A DNA stretch of 64,000 nt from Toxotes chatareus. Lineage: Eukaryota > Chordata > Actinopteri > Toxotidae. The notes under the pieces are model-generated. The model saw only the letters and a list, made by a program, of their open reading frames with translations. It ran no database searches and was not told where the DNA came from. The stretch lies in contig CM028905.1 in NCBI GenBank assembly GCA_016801885.1, forward strand, positions 15,944,256-16,008,255. The letters run 5' to 3'. Below, piece after piece: positions 35,175 through 46,362 of this stretch. A program made the translations under genes and the position numbers. Position 1 is the first letter of the stretch; every line of letters starts with the position of its first letter.

Positions 35175-35580
35175 TTAGTTACACATTCTGTGGCGCCGCA
35201 ATGACCAAACGACTGACTCTGTGTGAGGCTCTTGACCAGATCTTTGATCATGACAACGGTGAGGAGGAGAGAGCACAGGATGAAAGTGACAGTCAAGATG
35301 CATTAGAAGAGGAAGTATCAGAAATGAGTCAGACAGACGAGACGACTGATGACGAACAATCAAGTGAAGAGAGCCTGTAACCTTCCAGGCAGAGGTTGGG
35401 AATTCATTCAGGTTTTCATCCACATCGGAGAGGAAAGGCAGCCTGTCAACCGAGAATGTGATCAGGATGACCTCGGGGGCTGACAAGGTATGCCACGTCC
35501 CGGACTAATGACATCAAATTCTGCTTTGAAGTGTTTCTGAAGGGGGACAGGTTCAAAAAGTACTGGAGGTAGGTAGGTAG
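35175..35580 (+). mobile_element. piggyBac-type transposase remnant
   Basis: An N-terminal frame (ATG 35201) is followed, after a stop and frame changes, by sequence reading LSTENVIRMTSGADK (about 35444-35488) and then, shifted, SRTNDIKFCFEVF. These resemble the early transposase-core region of fish piggyBac elements. The rest of the core, with its catalytic aspartates, and the terminal repeats were not seen. Confidence 0.5.
35201..35380 (+). pseudogene. N-terminal fragment of a piggyBac-like transposase
   Basis: Fifty-nine codons starting MTKRLTLCEALDQIF, then a long Asp/Glu/Ser/Thr-rich run ending at TAA 35378-35380. piggyBac transposases commonly open with a short amphipathic segment followed by an acidic disordered stretch. 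The frame is preceded by a T-rich tract ending TTTTAG. It is cut off by a stop and the downstream core homology is frameshifted, so the gene is broken. Confidence 0.45.
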
Positions 35581-35879
35581 TCAGGTGGTAGTCTTGTGTG
35601 TACAGAACCAGAAATCCTCCTCTAGTTCTAATACATCTTGACAGTTGTAGTTTTCATACTATCTGTTGCAGGTAACGTTAAACACCACTCCATTATCACT
35701 CGGCCCAGCAGACAGTAGCAATGCCAGTCAACCTTGAGTTTAGATGTTCTAATTCCCAAAGTCAAGAATAAATCTCCACAATCAAAGTCAATCAGAACAT
35801 TCTACACACCTCATTGGAAATACTATTTATAGGCACCGTTTGATCAGTATAACTCCACTAACTGTTCTGTAATCTGAAT

Positions 35880-36190
35880 GCTGGCCCTCTGTCTTTGTTC
35901 ACTTCCAAACCCTCATGTTTTATATGCTGCATGTTCTCCTCCTCTCCTCCATTCCCAGCTGTCCTATCTTCCTCCTTTTCCTCCTTTCACCCAGCCCAGC
36001 CATCAGCAGGAGGGTCCCCCATATGATCCAGGTTCTGCTCAAGGTTTCTTCCTGTTAAAAGGGAGTTTTCCTTGCCACTGTCGCCTTAAGTGCTTGCTCT
36101 GGGGTCAGGCTCTGGGTCTCTGTAAAGAGCTTTGAGACAATTTGGATTGTGGAAGGAGCTATATAAATAAAATGGAATTGAACTGAATAA
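35880..36190 (+). mobile_element. L2-type LINE 3' end
   Basis: Contains the typical fish L2 3' UTR with phrases GGTTCTGCTCAAGGTTTCTT, CCTGTTAAAAGGGAG and TGCTTGCTCTGGGGTCAGG. It ends in a TATATAAATAAAATGGAATTG tail with short GAATT-type units. It is almost identical to the tail at 60725-60880, indicating the same subfamily. No RT coding remains. Confidence 0.75.
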
Positions 36191-37780
36191 ATCTTGTATC
36201 AATTCATTCATATGACAGTGGAGTGGACTCACATCTGCAGACACTGAAATACCTTAAGTTACTGCAATAACCTGGTTCTAGTTTACCTTGTGAATAGCTA
36301 AGAAGAACCTTTTATGTGTGTGTGTATTTGTACATCTATATTTGTGACGACTAAAAAAGGCATAGAGGGTTAAGACCTGGCTTTAGGTTTCAGGTTAGAA
36401 TTGGGGTTTTGGTTGAGGTTAGGGGCTAGGGAATGCATTATGTCAAGGAGTGTCCTCACAAAGATATAAGCATAGGTATGCGTGTGTGTTTCTCACTGCA
36501 GGTGTGGAGTAAATGTAGTAGCACCGTAGTGTGACAGAAAGCTTATAGCTAGAGTGGGAGGTGTTCTATCTACAAATGCACATGCATACACACACTCACA
36601 CACACACACACACCGATGAGAGGGGCTGGCAGTGGTTAGATAATGGACCATCAGCTCAACAATAGCAGCTGTGTGTATTTGTGTGGGTGAATGTCTTATT
36701 ATCTCTGTGTGTATGTGTGCGTCTTTACCTTTTTGTGTCCTCCACTTTGAGCATGAGCATTTTTGATTCCAGATTGTTTTGTGTAATGACGTGTGAGTGC
36801 TTCGACTCACAGCTGTGTGTATTTGTTTATGTGTAGCCGTGGGTTGTTATATGTCCAGTATGTACCCGCCTTGATGCATGAGGTATTTGTGAGCTTGTGT
36901 GTGCGTGCAGCAGTGAAGCACAATGTGTCGTGTGTGTGTGTGTGCACACTAAGGCTCAATAATCCAGTGTAATCTCCCTGTATATGGCAGTAAACACCTT
37001 GCTGGCTTGCTGGTTACTATCTGTGAACACACTGAGGCTGCCCACAGCAGATCAGCTTGATATCACAGTTTGTGTGTGTGTGTGTGTGTGTGTGCGGGAG
37101 GTTAATCTTTTCTAACCTTAGATGTACAGTACTGGATGTTGTTTTTTTTTCACTGTTTGTGTTGTTTGTTAAAGAAAAAAAAAAGAATTACCAAGAAAAA
37201 AGCCTTGAAGGACACAGATACCTTGTGTGTGCTTTGGTTTCCGGCTGTAGCCAATTAAACAGCAACAATAATGACAATTAACTAACAATTAAAAAACAAA
37301 TAAAAATCTTTCCCTTGATGAAAAAACAACAAAAAAGAAATATATTCAAATCAAACCAAATGAGTGTTTGGGACTAATTTTGATTTTGATACGTAAAAAA
37401 ATGCATATAAATGTCTTCTGTTTGGTGCTCTAAATCAGAAGCTGCAGTGAGACTGAACTGAACCAAAACACTGAGCTGAACAACACTACAACACTCGGGT
37501 AGGTGTTCAGAACATTTCTAATAGAGCCTGGTTGCGCTGTAATTTATTCATTTCTCCCTCATTGCTGCTTCTTTATCTTAGAACACAGGTGACAGAGGTG
37601 TGGGTAGAAGCCAGCAGTCATGTCTCTCCTAAGCCCTCAAAAAAAAAACATTACAAATCACTGGTTAAAAGTAAAACTGATCTTATACCTTTATGGTTAA
37701 GGTTTAGTAGGTTCAGGAACAAAAAGATTGGAGTTAGGCAAAGATCACGGTTTGGGTTCCTGCTCTGCTAAAGTATGGGG
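36191..37780. other. Intergenic DNA with GT/CA repeats, no gene seen
   Basis: Microsatellites at about 36595-36614 (CA) and 37071-37094 (GT), and A-rich DNA at 37160-37340. Nothing gene-like. Confidence 0.5.
37071..37094. repeat. (GT)n microsatellite
   Basis: Twelve GT units. Confidence 0.9.
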
Positions 37781-37786
37781 AGCCTT

Positions 37787-38260
37787 TGTCATGGTTCCAA
37801 TAATTACCACCTGGTTAATGCCGGGGGATGACCATTGTCATGCTCAGTCTTTCCTCCATGTTCCCATTCACCTGTCTGCCCTGCCCATTCATGCACCTGT
37901 CCCCACTTATCATCAGTCACCTGAGCTGTCCCCACCTGCACCTCATTCTCTAGTCAGCCTTACACCTTATATGCCACGTAGTTTCCTTTGTTCCTTGTTG
38001 AATCGTCAGTGTTGTGTTCATTAGTGGTTCCCTGCATATCAGCTACCTGTGTTTTGGAATCCTGTTGTCTGAATGTGCCTGCTTGTCTACCAGCCTGTCA
38101 TCCCGCCTGCCTGCATGCTCGCCGATCCGCTCACCGAAGCCTGATATCTTTTATTAAAAGCAACTTCACTACATCAGCCCGCCTTTGTGTCTGCACAGTG
38201 GCAACACACGTTGGAACAGCCTTTCCTCCTGATCCGTGCTACTATCAGCGAACCTTGACA
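37787..38260 (+). mobile_element. Probable solo LTR of a Gypsy-type retrotransposon
   Basis: The segment starts TGTCATGGTTCC and ends AACCTTGACA, so its ends are inverted (TGTCA...TGACA) as in LTRs. Inside, in promoter-like order, are CCTTATATGCC (TATA-like, about 37970) and TTTTATTAAAAGCAAC (poly(A) signal-like, about 38150). The composition (CACCTG, CAGTCACCTGAGCTG) resembles fish Gypsy LTRs. No 4-5 bp target duplication is visible (GCCTT versus TCTAA), and no internal gag-pol is nearby. Confidence 0.5.
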
Positions 38261-39890
38261 TCTAAGACGAAATCACACTATGTCCTCCTCTGCTATCAGT
38301 AAAACATAATGTATTACTTTTGATGAAATAACTTATGCTGTGTTTTTTATTTTATTTATTTATTTTTTGCGGGGGGTAGTCATGGCTTAAGGCTTCAGTA
38401 TGCTTAAAGGGCAAAAGCACTTCTACTTTTTCACACAAATGAGACGTACGTTCAAGGTTCTCTTTTTAATAGTTGGTAACTGCATAAATAATGAATTGAG
38501 AATGATAACATAAGTTTAAGCTTTTTTTTGGGGGGGAGGGGGGGGGGTCTAAAGAGCAGGTGCAGCATATACACATATTCTCTCTTTCACATACACCATG
38601 TTCAGTGTCCTTCCAGCTCAGAGCTGCTGTTAGCCTCTGTGCAGCTTCAACGTCAGCAGTGGCTGAAAAGCAGTGTGACCAATCAGCTTCACACTGTGTG
38701 TGTGTGTGTGTCTCTCATCTCTCACATACATACCCATACATAATACAGTTCTCATCCAAGTCGCAGCATCACACTTGCCAACCCCCCCCCCCCCCCCTGT
38801 GTCATTATAAGAAGGTACAGTGACACCTGCCTTGAAAAACTATAGCTCTGCACTGTATAACCTGCCGCGCAGCACACGCTTTTCCACACATCAACAGCAC
38901 GTGACAAATTACCGAACAAACACTTCTCCCTCCCAGACAGACACGGCAACGCTGTTGCTGATCAAGTAATCAGCTCAAAAAGCTGGCTCGCAAATTAATA
39001 AAGACACGTTCATCAGGCAAGGTGAACCAGCCTGACACCCTCTATAAAGCTGTGTTTGAGGGTGAGAGAGTGTGTATCTGTGTGTGTGTGTCTGCTGGAA
39101 TGTGTCTGAGCAGAAAAGCAGGGGCTAACCCTTGCGCGATGATGAGCCGTTAGTTGCTATTAAAAAGCATGAGGAGAAAGGGAAAAGGAGGGAATATGAA
39201 AAAGGTGTTGGAGACATGTTATTTAGCCTCTGCGTGTTTGTGTGTAGGTGTGTGCTGTGAGCAAAGGTTTGCACTTTCACAAACACACCCACTTATTCAT
39301 TTCTGCCTTAAAAAGAGTCTTTGTATTTCACCTCTTCTTTGTGCCACACTCATTATATGAGTGTATGGTCACCCCCTTTTTCTCTCCCTCTCTGTGTGTG
39401 TGTGTGTGTGTTTGTATTAATCTGATTTTCCTCCCACTAGGTGGAGCTCTTCCTTTTTCTCACGAGCCTTCCTTCAATCTCCGCTCTGTTCCCTCCCTGT
39501 GGATGTGGCTGCCAGATATCTGACTAAAGCAGTAAATGAATCAGCTGCGGAATAACAAAAGGATGGATATGATCCCTTGATACCTCCTCTTTCTCTAACT
39601 CTGGTCTCCTTTCCAACTGGCACCAGCATGTGTCTCTTATCTGGCATGTGTCTCTGCTCTGATTTAGCTGGATTACATTTACACCTGGTGTTAAAATGCA
39701 TCCCCGGTATGCACACTTAAATCGGATTCCTCTTCCCCTCGCCAAAGCCTCAGCAGATTGTTGCTCACATCTGCTGTCGTTTTCCCTTTTTTACATCACC
39801 GGCAAGGCATAAATGAGTTCAACTGCGAGATACAGTTTACACACCCTCTCTGTTTCAGATCGAGTTCAGCAGGTGGAGCTCACACAGGTG
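38261..39890. other. Intergenic DNA, no gene seen
   Basis: Poly-G at 38529-38548, poly-C at 38782-38798 and GT/CA tracts (38694-38711, 39395-39411). Nothing coding was recognised. Confidence 0.5.
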
Positions 39891-39896
39891 CATCAG

Positions 39897-39956
39897 AATC
39901 CAAGCGTGTGTTATAGTACAGACTTACATGTGTGTACTATAACACACGTTTGGATT
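39897..39956. repeat. Near-perfect hairpin, 24-bp arms
   Basis: The left arm 39897-39920 and right arm 39933-39956 pair at 23 of 24 positions around a 12-nt loop. Three more base pairs are possible beyond a one-base bulge (CAG/CTG). It could be a very small MITE or an RNA hairpin. No flanking target duplication is obvious. Confidence 0.75.
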
Positions 39957-40609
39957 ACTGTCGTTCTTATCCAAATATAGAGCACTTTTTCTGACAATAT
40001 TCAGGGCTTTTAAAATGAAAGACCCCAAGGCAAAAATAAGCTTTGGACCCCTATTGACCCCCCTGTTTGTCCCACCGTATGTGCATTGTGTGTTTAGTGG
40101 CTATTCACAATTCGTAAATTATTAAGCAGACATTTATTCTGGAATATGCACCATGTGGGCTCAATATGAACTGAAACACTGGTAAATTGTTAAACTTTCA
40201 TGTTCGGCAAACTCCACCCCCCAGTTTGTAACAAGATGCAGACTCAAGATGAGACAGGCCCGATAACATCACTATGATGTCATTAGGGTTATCTCAATAT
40301 GACAGAATGACATGATAAAATGGATACTCAGAATGGCATCGTGTTAAAGTTTACTTAGACACCAGTAATATTTCTGTGTGTGGAGCCTACAGTGACAGTT
40401 ATCTTTGGCGTTGCTAAACTTGAACTTAGTTATCTCAGTAAATGTCATATTATATTTTGGCAAGCTCTGAATACAAAAACGTGGCAGCAGAGAACACCAC
40501 ATTCAGCTTTTCACAAGAAGGTCCCATTTCACTGTTGTGCACGGATAGAAGTCTTTAGTTTGTCACCCCCTTCACAATCATAAACCTCCACTGCAAATTA
40601 GAGTGTGCT

Positions 40610-40960
40610 AAGTGGAGGCCAGGAACACAAGGAAAGGACCCAAATGCAAACACTCAGGTGGGCAAGTTAATGAAGATGTTTTAGTAACTCAACGAATTGG
40701 CTTATGGGTAGATGGGTGAAAAACTAGAGTCCATGTAGCCAGGGGCAAAAAACTCAGCAGAATCTGAAAAGGAAAGGATGAAAGGAAAGAATACTAAAAC
40801 AAAAACTAGGGAACTCTTTTTGGAAAAAAACAGGAATATAAATTTAAAGGAAAATAAGACATTTTTACATGAACTCAAAAACAGGAACAAAGCAGGAGAC
40901 CTCAGGCAGATGGCCTGAAGGCCGAGCACACGCAGAGCAGGAGACAGGCCAGGCAGGCAG
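40610..40960. repeat. Interspersed repeat related to 59850-60330
   Basis: Shares GCCAGGAACACAAGG, then a GGACCCAA phrase, with the copy at 59853 onward, and has a similar A-rich, CAGGAACA-rich body. The wording resembles fish LTR-retrotransposon LTRs read in reverse, but the family was not fixed. Confidence 0.35.
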
Positions 40961-40962
40961 AT

Positions 40963-41015
40963 GATAGATAGATAGATAGATACTTTATTCATCCCCTTTA
41001 TTCATCCCCTCGGGA
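40963..41015 (-). repeat. (GATA)n plus LINE-like 3' tail, minus strand
   Basis: On the minus strand this reads as a duplicated GGGGATGAATAAAG followed by TATC repeats. That structure is a common 3' tail of fish non-LTR elements. The upstream body (to about 41290) is GC-rich and was not recognised. Confidence 0.4.
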
Positions 41016-41571
41016 CAACACGGAGCTACTCGGACTTGCTGTCTCTTCAGTTGGCGCATGCCCAACTGAAGGCTGCTTGAGGGTGAAGCAGGAGGACAGC
41101 AGCAAAGACAAACCTCCTCTGGAGGTGGAGCAGGAGGGCCACCAGACAGACAGAACCTCTCTGGTCTCCAGTCTGGGGAGACTGGAGGTCCCAAGAGGGG
41201 GGCCGGCACCAGAAGATACAGCTGCAGGTCAAGACAGGGCGAAGGGCAGGAGGCATACAGGGTGGAGCGCTGACCAGAGTACTTTGGAAGTTACAAATTA
41301 AAATACATTTAAATATTAAAATGAAATTTTAAAATGAGACTATTATTTAATTTGATTATATAAAATAGTTTAAAAAATTAAAACAGAAAAGGGTCTGTGA
41401 CAGACAATTGAGAACAATGATACTTATAAGTTAATAACTCCTGCCATATGAAAGTAACAGTGTAAAGGTAGGCATTATAAATATGAGGCAAGAGCCTGTA
41501 TGGCCCATAGAGTATGGAACAGCAAACTGCATCAAAAGCCAGGACTTTGGATAGGAATCCAAAGTCTTTAT

Positions 41572-41572
<1 letters not shown>

Positions 41573-41602
<30 letters not shown>
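41573..41602. repeat. Poly-T tract
   Basis: A run of about 30 T, possibly the reverse-strand tail of a retroelement. Confidence 0.85.
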
Positions 41603-41989
41603 GATTAATGGTTAAATTTTATTCTGCTTGAAGGATAGATAGGACATAGCCTACTAGAGACATTTATTATGGATGAAATATTGACAACTGTGTCCAATAT
41701 TTGTTTGAGAAAGCAAGTTGGAATTTTATCCTGCCAGTTAGTTGGCTTTGTGTGCAAACAGAAAAGGAAGGGAACACAATCGGCCTGTGATTCGATAAAT
41801 TAATGCCACTAATATGAAGACTCTGGTTAGGCAGACCTAATGTTAGAGCTGGATGAAGGGTATGTCCGTGGACGTGTGTCACAGGGTGACTGTGTGTGTC
41901 TAAGTGTGCATGTGTGTGTGAGAGGTTGCGTGCGCACCGACCGGAACTAATTGAACACCTGATAAGACAGGTGTGGGGGGAAAGTTTTT

Positions 41990-42320
41990 TTTCCTCTGTT
42001 AGTGGACTCAGCCAGCGGGAAACGGGAGCAGCGGACAGAAGGAGCAGCTGAGCTGACTGCGAGGAAGAAACGGCCGAGAACGCGGTGTAAGAGTGCTGGT
42101 CAGACGGTCGCCACGCCATCTTTTCTTATGAGTCCGGTGAACAGCGCGAGAGGAGCGCTTTGGCGTGTGTCCGCTGTCGAGACCCAAAGGAGCCGCTGCT
42201 GCGTGGGGATCCAGGCCGCCGCCACTCCACAGACGCACGGTGCGAGAGGGGGGAAGCTTTGGATGAAAGTGGAGGGATGGGGATGCGTTCCACCCCTCCT
42301 GCGGTTAAGTACCCGTCTGT
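41990..42320 (+). other. CpG-rich, exon-like island
   Basis: A sharply bounded, CpG-rich segment within AT-rich DNA. It contains long open frames in two plus-strand registers, but neither starts with ATG (they begin GTG 42002 and TTG 42160). It ends in CCTGCGGTTAAGTACC, where GCG|GTTAAGT is a plausible splice donor. It could be a first exon of an unknown or non-coding transcript or the 5' part of an LTR. An AATAAA follows at 43082-43087. Confidence 0.4.
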
Positions 42321-42777
42321 TTCTTTGAATACATCGATCGAAATAGCATTTAGTGAGGCTGTTTTTGCTGTGACAAATTATTCTGTCCTCCCTTTGTTTT
42401 TGGTGGTTCTGATATTCTTGGACAAATTTGGCATCACGTGTAGAGTCCCCCCCCAAACAATTCCAGTAATCTTTGTGGATTGGACCATATTTTGTTTGGA
42501 GTGCATTTACTTTCAATGGATTAGTTACTTAATTCCTTGAGTTGTTTTGTGTTGGGTTTTTGAGTTTGTTGTGTTTCTTTATTTATCCTTATATATAGTT
42601 TTGTTAGCATTTGCTCCTCCCACATAAGGCTTATTGATTCTGTTTTCTGGGACTGGTTTACATAAGACAAAGACTGATAGGTAGCTGACCACCCTAATGG
42701 ATGCCCTATTTTGTTTCTCTCTCAAGCTACCAACCAACAACTATGCAGAGACCTGCTGTCCAGGGAATCACCTACCC

Positions 42778-42979
42778 CAGAGGTGTCCAAACTGTTCCTC
42801 AAAGGGCCGTGTGGCTGCAGGTTTTTGTTCCAATCAAGCAGCAGCACACCAGACTTGACTCATTTAATCAGCTGATCTCAGTCTTCAGACAGTTGATTGG
42901 TCAAACTGTGTGTTCTTGATTGATTGGAACTAAAACCTGCAGCCACACGGCCCTTTGTGGAGCAGTGTGGACACCTCTG
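42778..42979. mobile_element. Palindromic hAT-type MITE
   Basis: This 202-bp element begins CAGAGGTGTCCAAACTG, and its right end read in reverse begins CAGAGGTGTCCACACTG. Inverted similarity continues for about 65 bp, including GGGCCGTGTGGCTGCAGGTT. It is flanked by ACCTACCC (42770-42777) and ACCTACTC (42980-42987), an 8-bp target duplication with one mismatch, diagnostic of hAT-type transposition. No coding capacity. Confidence 0.85.
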
Positions 42980-43104
42980 ACCTACTCTCTGCCTGGGCGA
43001 GTGGACAGCCTGTTGAACTCTTTTAATTTGATTATCCAGAGTACTTTTTTTTTTAATCTATTGATTTTATCTTAGTTTTGTAATAAAGATATTTATATAT
43101 TTTA

Positions 43105-44110
43105 ATTGAACCATCCCCTGGGTTTGTTGTATTGGTGTGTCTGCTCCGCACAGAGAAGGTTATTATATACTGTCACAGTCACTCCACTCTCTGACACATG
43201 CATAAAGATCAAGGGTATGGCCACGGACATGCATAGTCTTGAAGTCAATCTTACATAGAATCTTGCAAGAAATGCAATTTGCCTTGAGAGACAGCAGGTG
43301 TGAATGCTGAAATGATCCAGAATTAAAATGTTGCCAAATTTAGCCTCTAAAACCGACAGTAAATAAGAAAAATCTGGAGTAAAAACACGGTCTGTAAAGT
43401 AGTGCATGCGGTACTGTACAAGACAACTCAATATTGCACAGTAGTATTTCAAATGGTAAATATTCAAATGGTAGTAAGTAGAAGTGTGCTATTAAAATGG
43501 TCTTTGTGTTGGCTGTGTTGATAGTACTTGTTGGCACCAATGAGTATATTATCTGTGAATAGGAAAGGCTTTCACTCTGGTAATATTTTGATTGCGTGTG
43601 GTATAGGTCTGCCCATGACCCACACATCTTGAGGGAGAGTTCACTGGCATGAGTGTGTGAGGACTGGGACGGCTCTCGGGCATAAAGCTCAGTGACAGCG
43701 GCTACCCTTTAAAGAAGTGGTTAAACTGGTATTGGTTATTGGAGAGTAATATTATGGGATGGTGCATAGCTACTGCATACAGAGAGACTAATGACTTTTT
43801 AAATAGATTCCATTGCTTGCACAGTGAAATCAGGATGGAGGCAGAGAGGGCATGTACCATCATGTGTGAAGCAGCTGGGCTGCACAACATCACATAGGCA
43901 AGGAGTGCCACTCCCAGGATTTGGAACCAGTGGAACATATTTAGAGTACAAGCCACAGATGAGGAAGTCTTATCAGAAACAATATAATTTGGCTTATCAG
44001 CCTAAAAAAGAATTGTAATAAGAATTGTAGCTGATGCAAAAGAAATATCCCTTGTAATTCATCATTTACACCAGCATACGCACATTAAAAAGTCAAGCTG
44101 TGCTAAAGGA
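43105..44110. other. Intergenic DNA, no gene seen
   Basis: No transposon or exon recognised. Open frames on the minus strand (43102-43956) show no domain I know. Confidence 0.4.
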
Positions 44111-44114
44111 TAGT

Positions 44115-44590
44115 TTGGTATCTTTGCATCTATTTTCTGCCACATATCTGGGGTTGGGCTGCAGTTTAAGCAGGGCAACCCAGGCACCCCTCTCCCCAGC
44201 AACGTTTTCCACCTCTTCCTGGGGGATCTGGAGGCATTCCCGGGCCTGATGAGATATTTAATCTCTCCAGCATGTTCTGGGTCTACCCTTAGGTCTCCAA
44301 TTAGTTGGATGTGCCCAGGAAGACCTCCAGTGGAGGTACCCAGAGGGCATCCTAATCAGATACCTGAGTCACCTCAAGTGGTTCCTTTTGACATGAAGGA
44401 GCAGCAGCTCTGCTCCGAGCTCACTCCGGATGTGAGAGCTCCTTAGCTTATCTCTATGGGTGAGCCCAGTCACCCTCTAGAGGAAACTCATTTCAGCCAC
44501 TTGTATCCACAATCTCATCCTTTCGGTGACTACCCTGAACTCATCACCATAGGTGAGGGTTAGAAGGTAGATCAGCTGGTAAATCAAAAG
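44115..44590 (-). mobile_element. LINE reverse-transcriptase C-terminal fragment, minus strand
   Basis: On the minus strand the sequence follows the C-terminal part of a widespread fish non-LTR retrotransposon protein. Recognisable blocks are RVDPEHAGEIKYL and the region matching RWLGHLVRMP, plus a conserved stretch about rewriting of Glu-Met-Ser-Phe-Leu. Several in-frame stops make it dead. The clade (Rex1/CR1-like or other) was not resolved. Confidence 0.6.
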
Positions 44591-44684
44591 CTTTGCTATC
44601 CGGCTCAGATGCTGGCGTAATGTTTTATTCTTAACGTGATGAATATATAATTTTTTTTTTTTTTACTGTAACCTACAATGTGTA

Positions 44685-44690
<6 letters not shown>

Positions 44691-44727
<37 letters not shown>
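44691..44727. repeat. (TA)n microsatellite
   Basis: About 18 TA units. Confidence 0.95.
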
Positions 44728-44729
<2 letters not shown>

Positions 44730-44730
<1 letters not shown>

Positions 44731-45930
44731 AATTTACTGATTAAATTGTGTATGCTTAGAAATAAAATACAGTTGATGATTTAAAAAAATGTTTGATTTG
44801 TATGTTTGGAATTTGTTCAGGGACTGGTATTTATTTAGATCTAAGTATGGGATTATTTAGTTGTTGCTGAGCTCAAGCTCCACCTTTTCCACCCGTAACT
44901 TCTCCATCTCCACCTCCACATATATTTTCTTTCTCCAGTGACATATACTGGAGATCTGGATATCTTGTCCTTCGAGCATGTACAGTTGCTGTGTTTTTCA
45001 TAGATGTCCGTGTTGCTGAGGGTGGATTGAGATTCTGTGCATGAGCTGCAGCTTCACTAAAATAAAACTTGCTTCATAAATTTGCGTACTTTGTACACCC
45101 AGTGGAAACAGACTAGCTCATTACTATTCATTAGCCTACTGTTTAGCCTACTGTTTCAGTGCGGACGCAGATTACATTGGGCGTAGCTGTACCTAGTTGT
45201 AGTTCTAGATATTGCAACAGGTGTATAACAGGTGCATATTTATCATAATGCTAGACATAGCTAAACCCAGGCCGGTGTTTGGACAAAGAATTCTCAGTGG
45301 AACTAGCAATCATAGTGACCAACAGCTGATTGTGCTTAAGGAAATTAATACTATATATTTACTCATGACCAATTAATGCAGTCATGGGGTTAGTCCATGC
45401 TTTCTGATAAGTAGGTTGCACAGAGCTCTTTCACAGCGCCACACACACACACACACACTTTTTTAATTCCACCTTGAGAGACTTCTCATGTTGTGCTTGC
45501 TAACCCCATTGTCACACTACTTTTCCAAATGTTCAAATATCATATTGGTATTGGTGAACCCCAGAATTTGTGGATTATGTGAGCGGTTTTAGTTTTATGC
45601 TGTACCATGCTTGCAAGTTAGCCAGAAATGATCTCTGTGCTACACAGATTTTTCTTCCCTGCTGATAAAGTGTTTGTTCTGTTACCAATCCCGGGTTCCA
45701 GTCTGCAAGCTCTCTTCAGTTGCTTGCATTTTGTCCAAAAGAAAGTCAGTGACTGTGATTATTTCACATTGCAACTCTGTACCAAAAGCGTAGGAGTAGA
45801 CTGTGTCCTCTTGCCATGTTAGATTCTTACCAGTAGCAGGAGGCTGGGCCTCTACTGATCCATGTGTTCCTATAGCTCTCAGTGGAAATGACCTCATGAG
45901 CTTCTTTAATGATAAAATTCTAAACTATTA
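44730..45930. other. Intergenic DNA, no gene seen
   Basis: No recognisable element apart from a short CA run at 45440-45460. Confidence 0.4.
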
Positions 45931-46362
45931 TTAATTCATCACCTCCTGCCCCCAACCAGCACTGATATGTCTTCAAACACAGGCACATTAGAAATAGCTG
46001 TAAAACCTGATATGTATTAAGACAAAATCAAAACCATCAACCTGTCTCTTAGACCCTATCCCAGCTAGGCTGCTAAAGGAAACTTTACCCTTACCCTACC
46101 TTTATCTTTACCAGACAAGATCAGTCAGCCTTTAATAAAAGACTGTGTACTTTAATCCTTTATAACAACTGTAATCAAACCTATTCTTAAAAAACCATCT
46201 CTTGAACCAGGTATTCTAGCCAGCTATTGACTTGTATCTAACTGTCCCTTTCTCTCAAAGTCTTGTGTGACTTTCTGCAGAACACCAATGTATTTGAGGA
46301 TTTTCACACTGCACAGAGGCAGCATTGGCCAAAGTTACAAATGACCCCGTAACTGCATCTTG

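Noticed and set aside
40963..40982. GATA repeat as a CRISPR-like or regulatory array
   Set aside because: It is a simple tetranucleotide repeat forming the tail of a LINE-like element, and no spacers are present.
41077..41301. 74-codon plus frame
   Set aside because: It starts at TTG, is low in complexity and matches no family I know. It lies in the body of a probable minus-strand retroelement tail.
42160..42540. 126-codon plus frame in and after the CpG island
   Set aside because: It starts at TTG and runs from GC-rich into AT-rich DNA with an abrupt composition change, without conserved residues.
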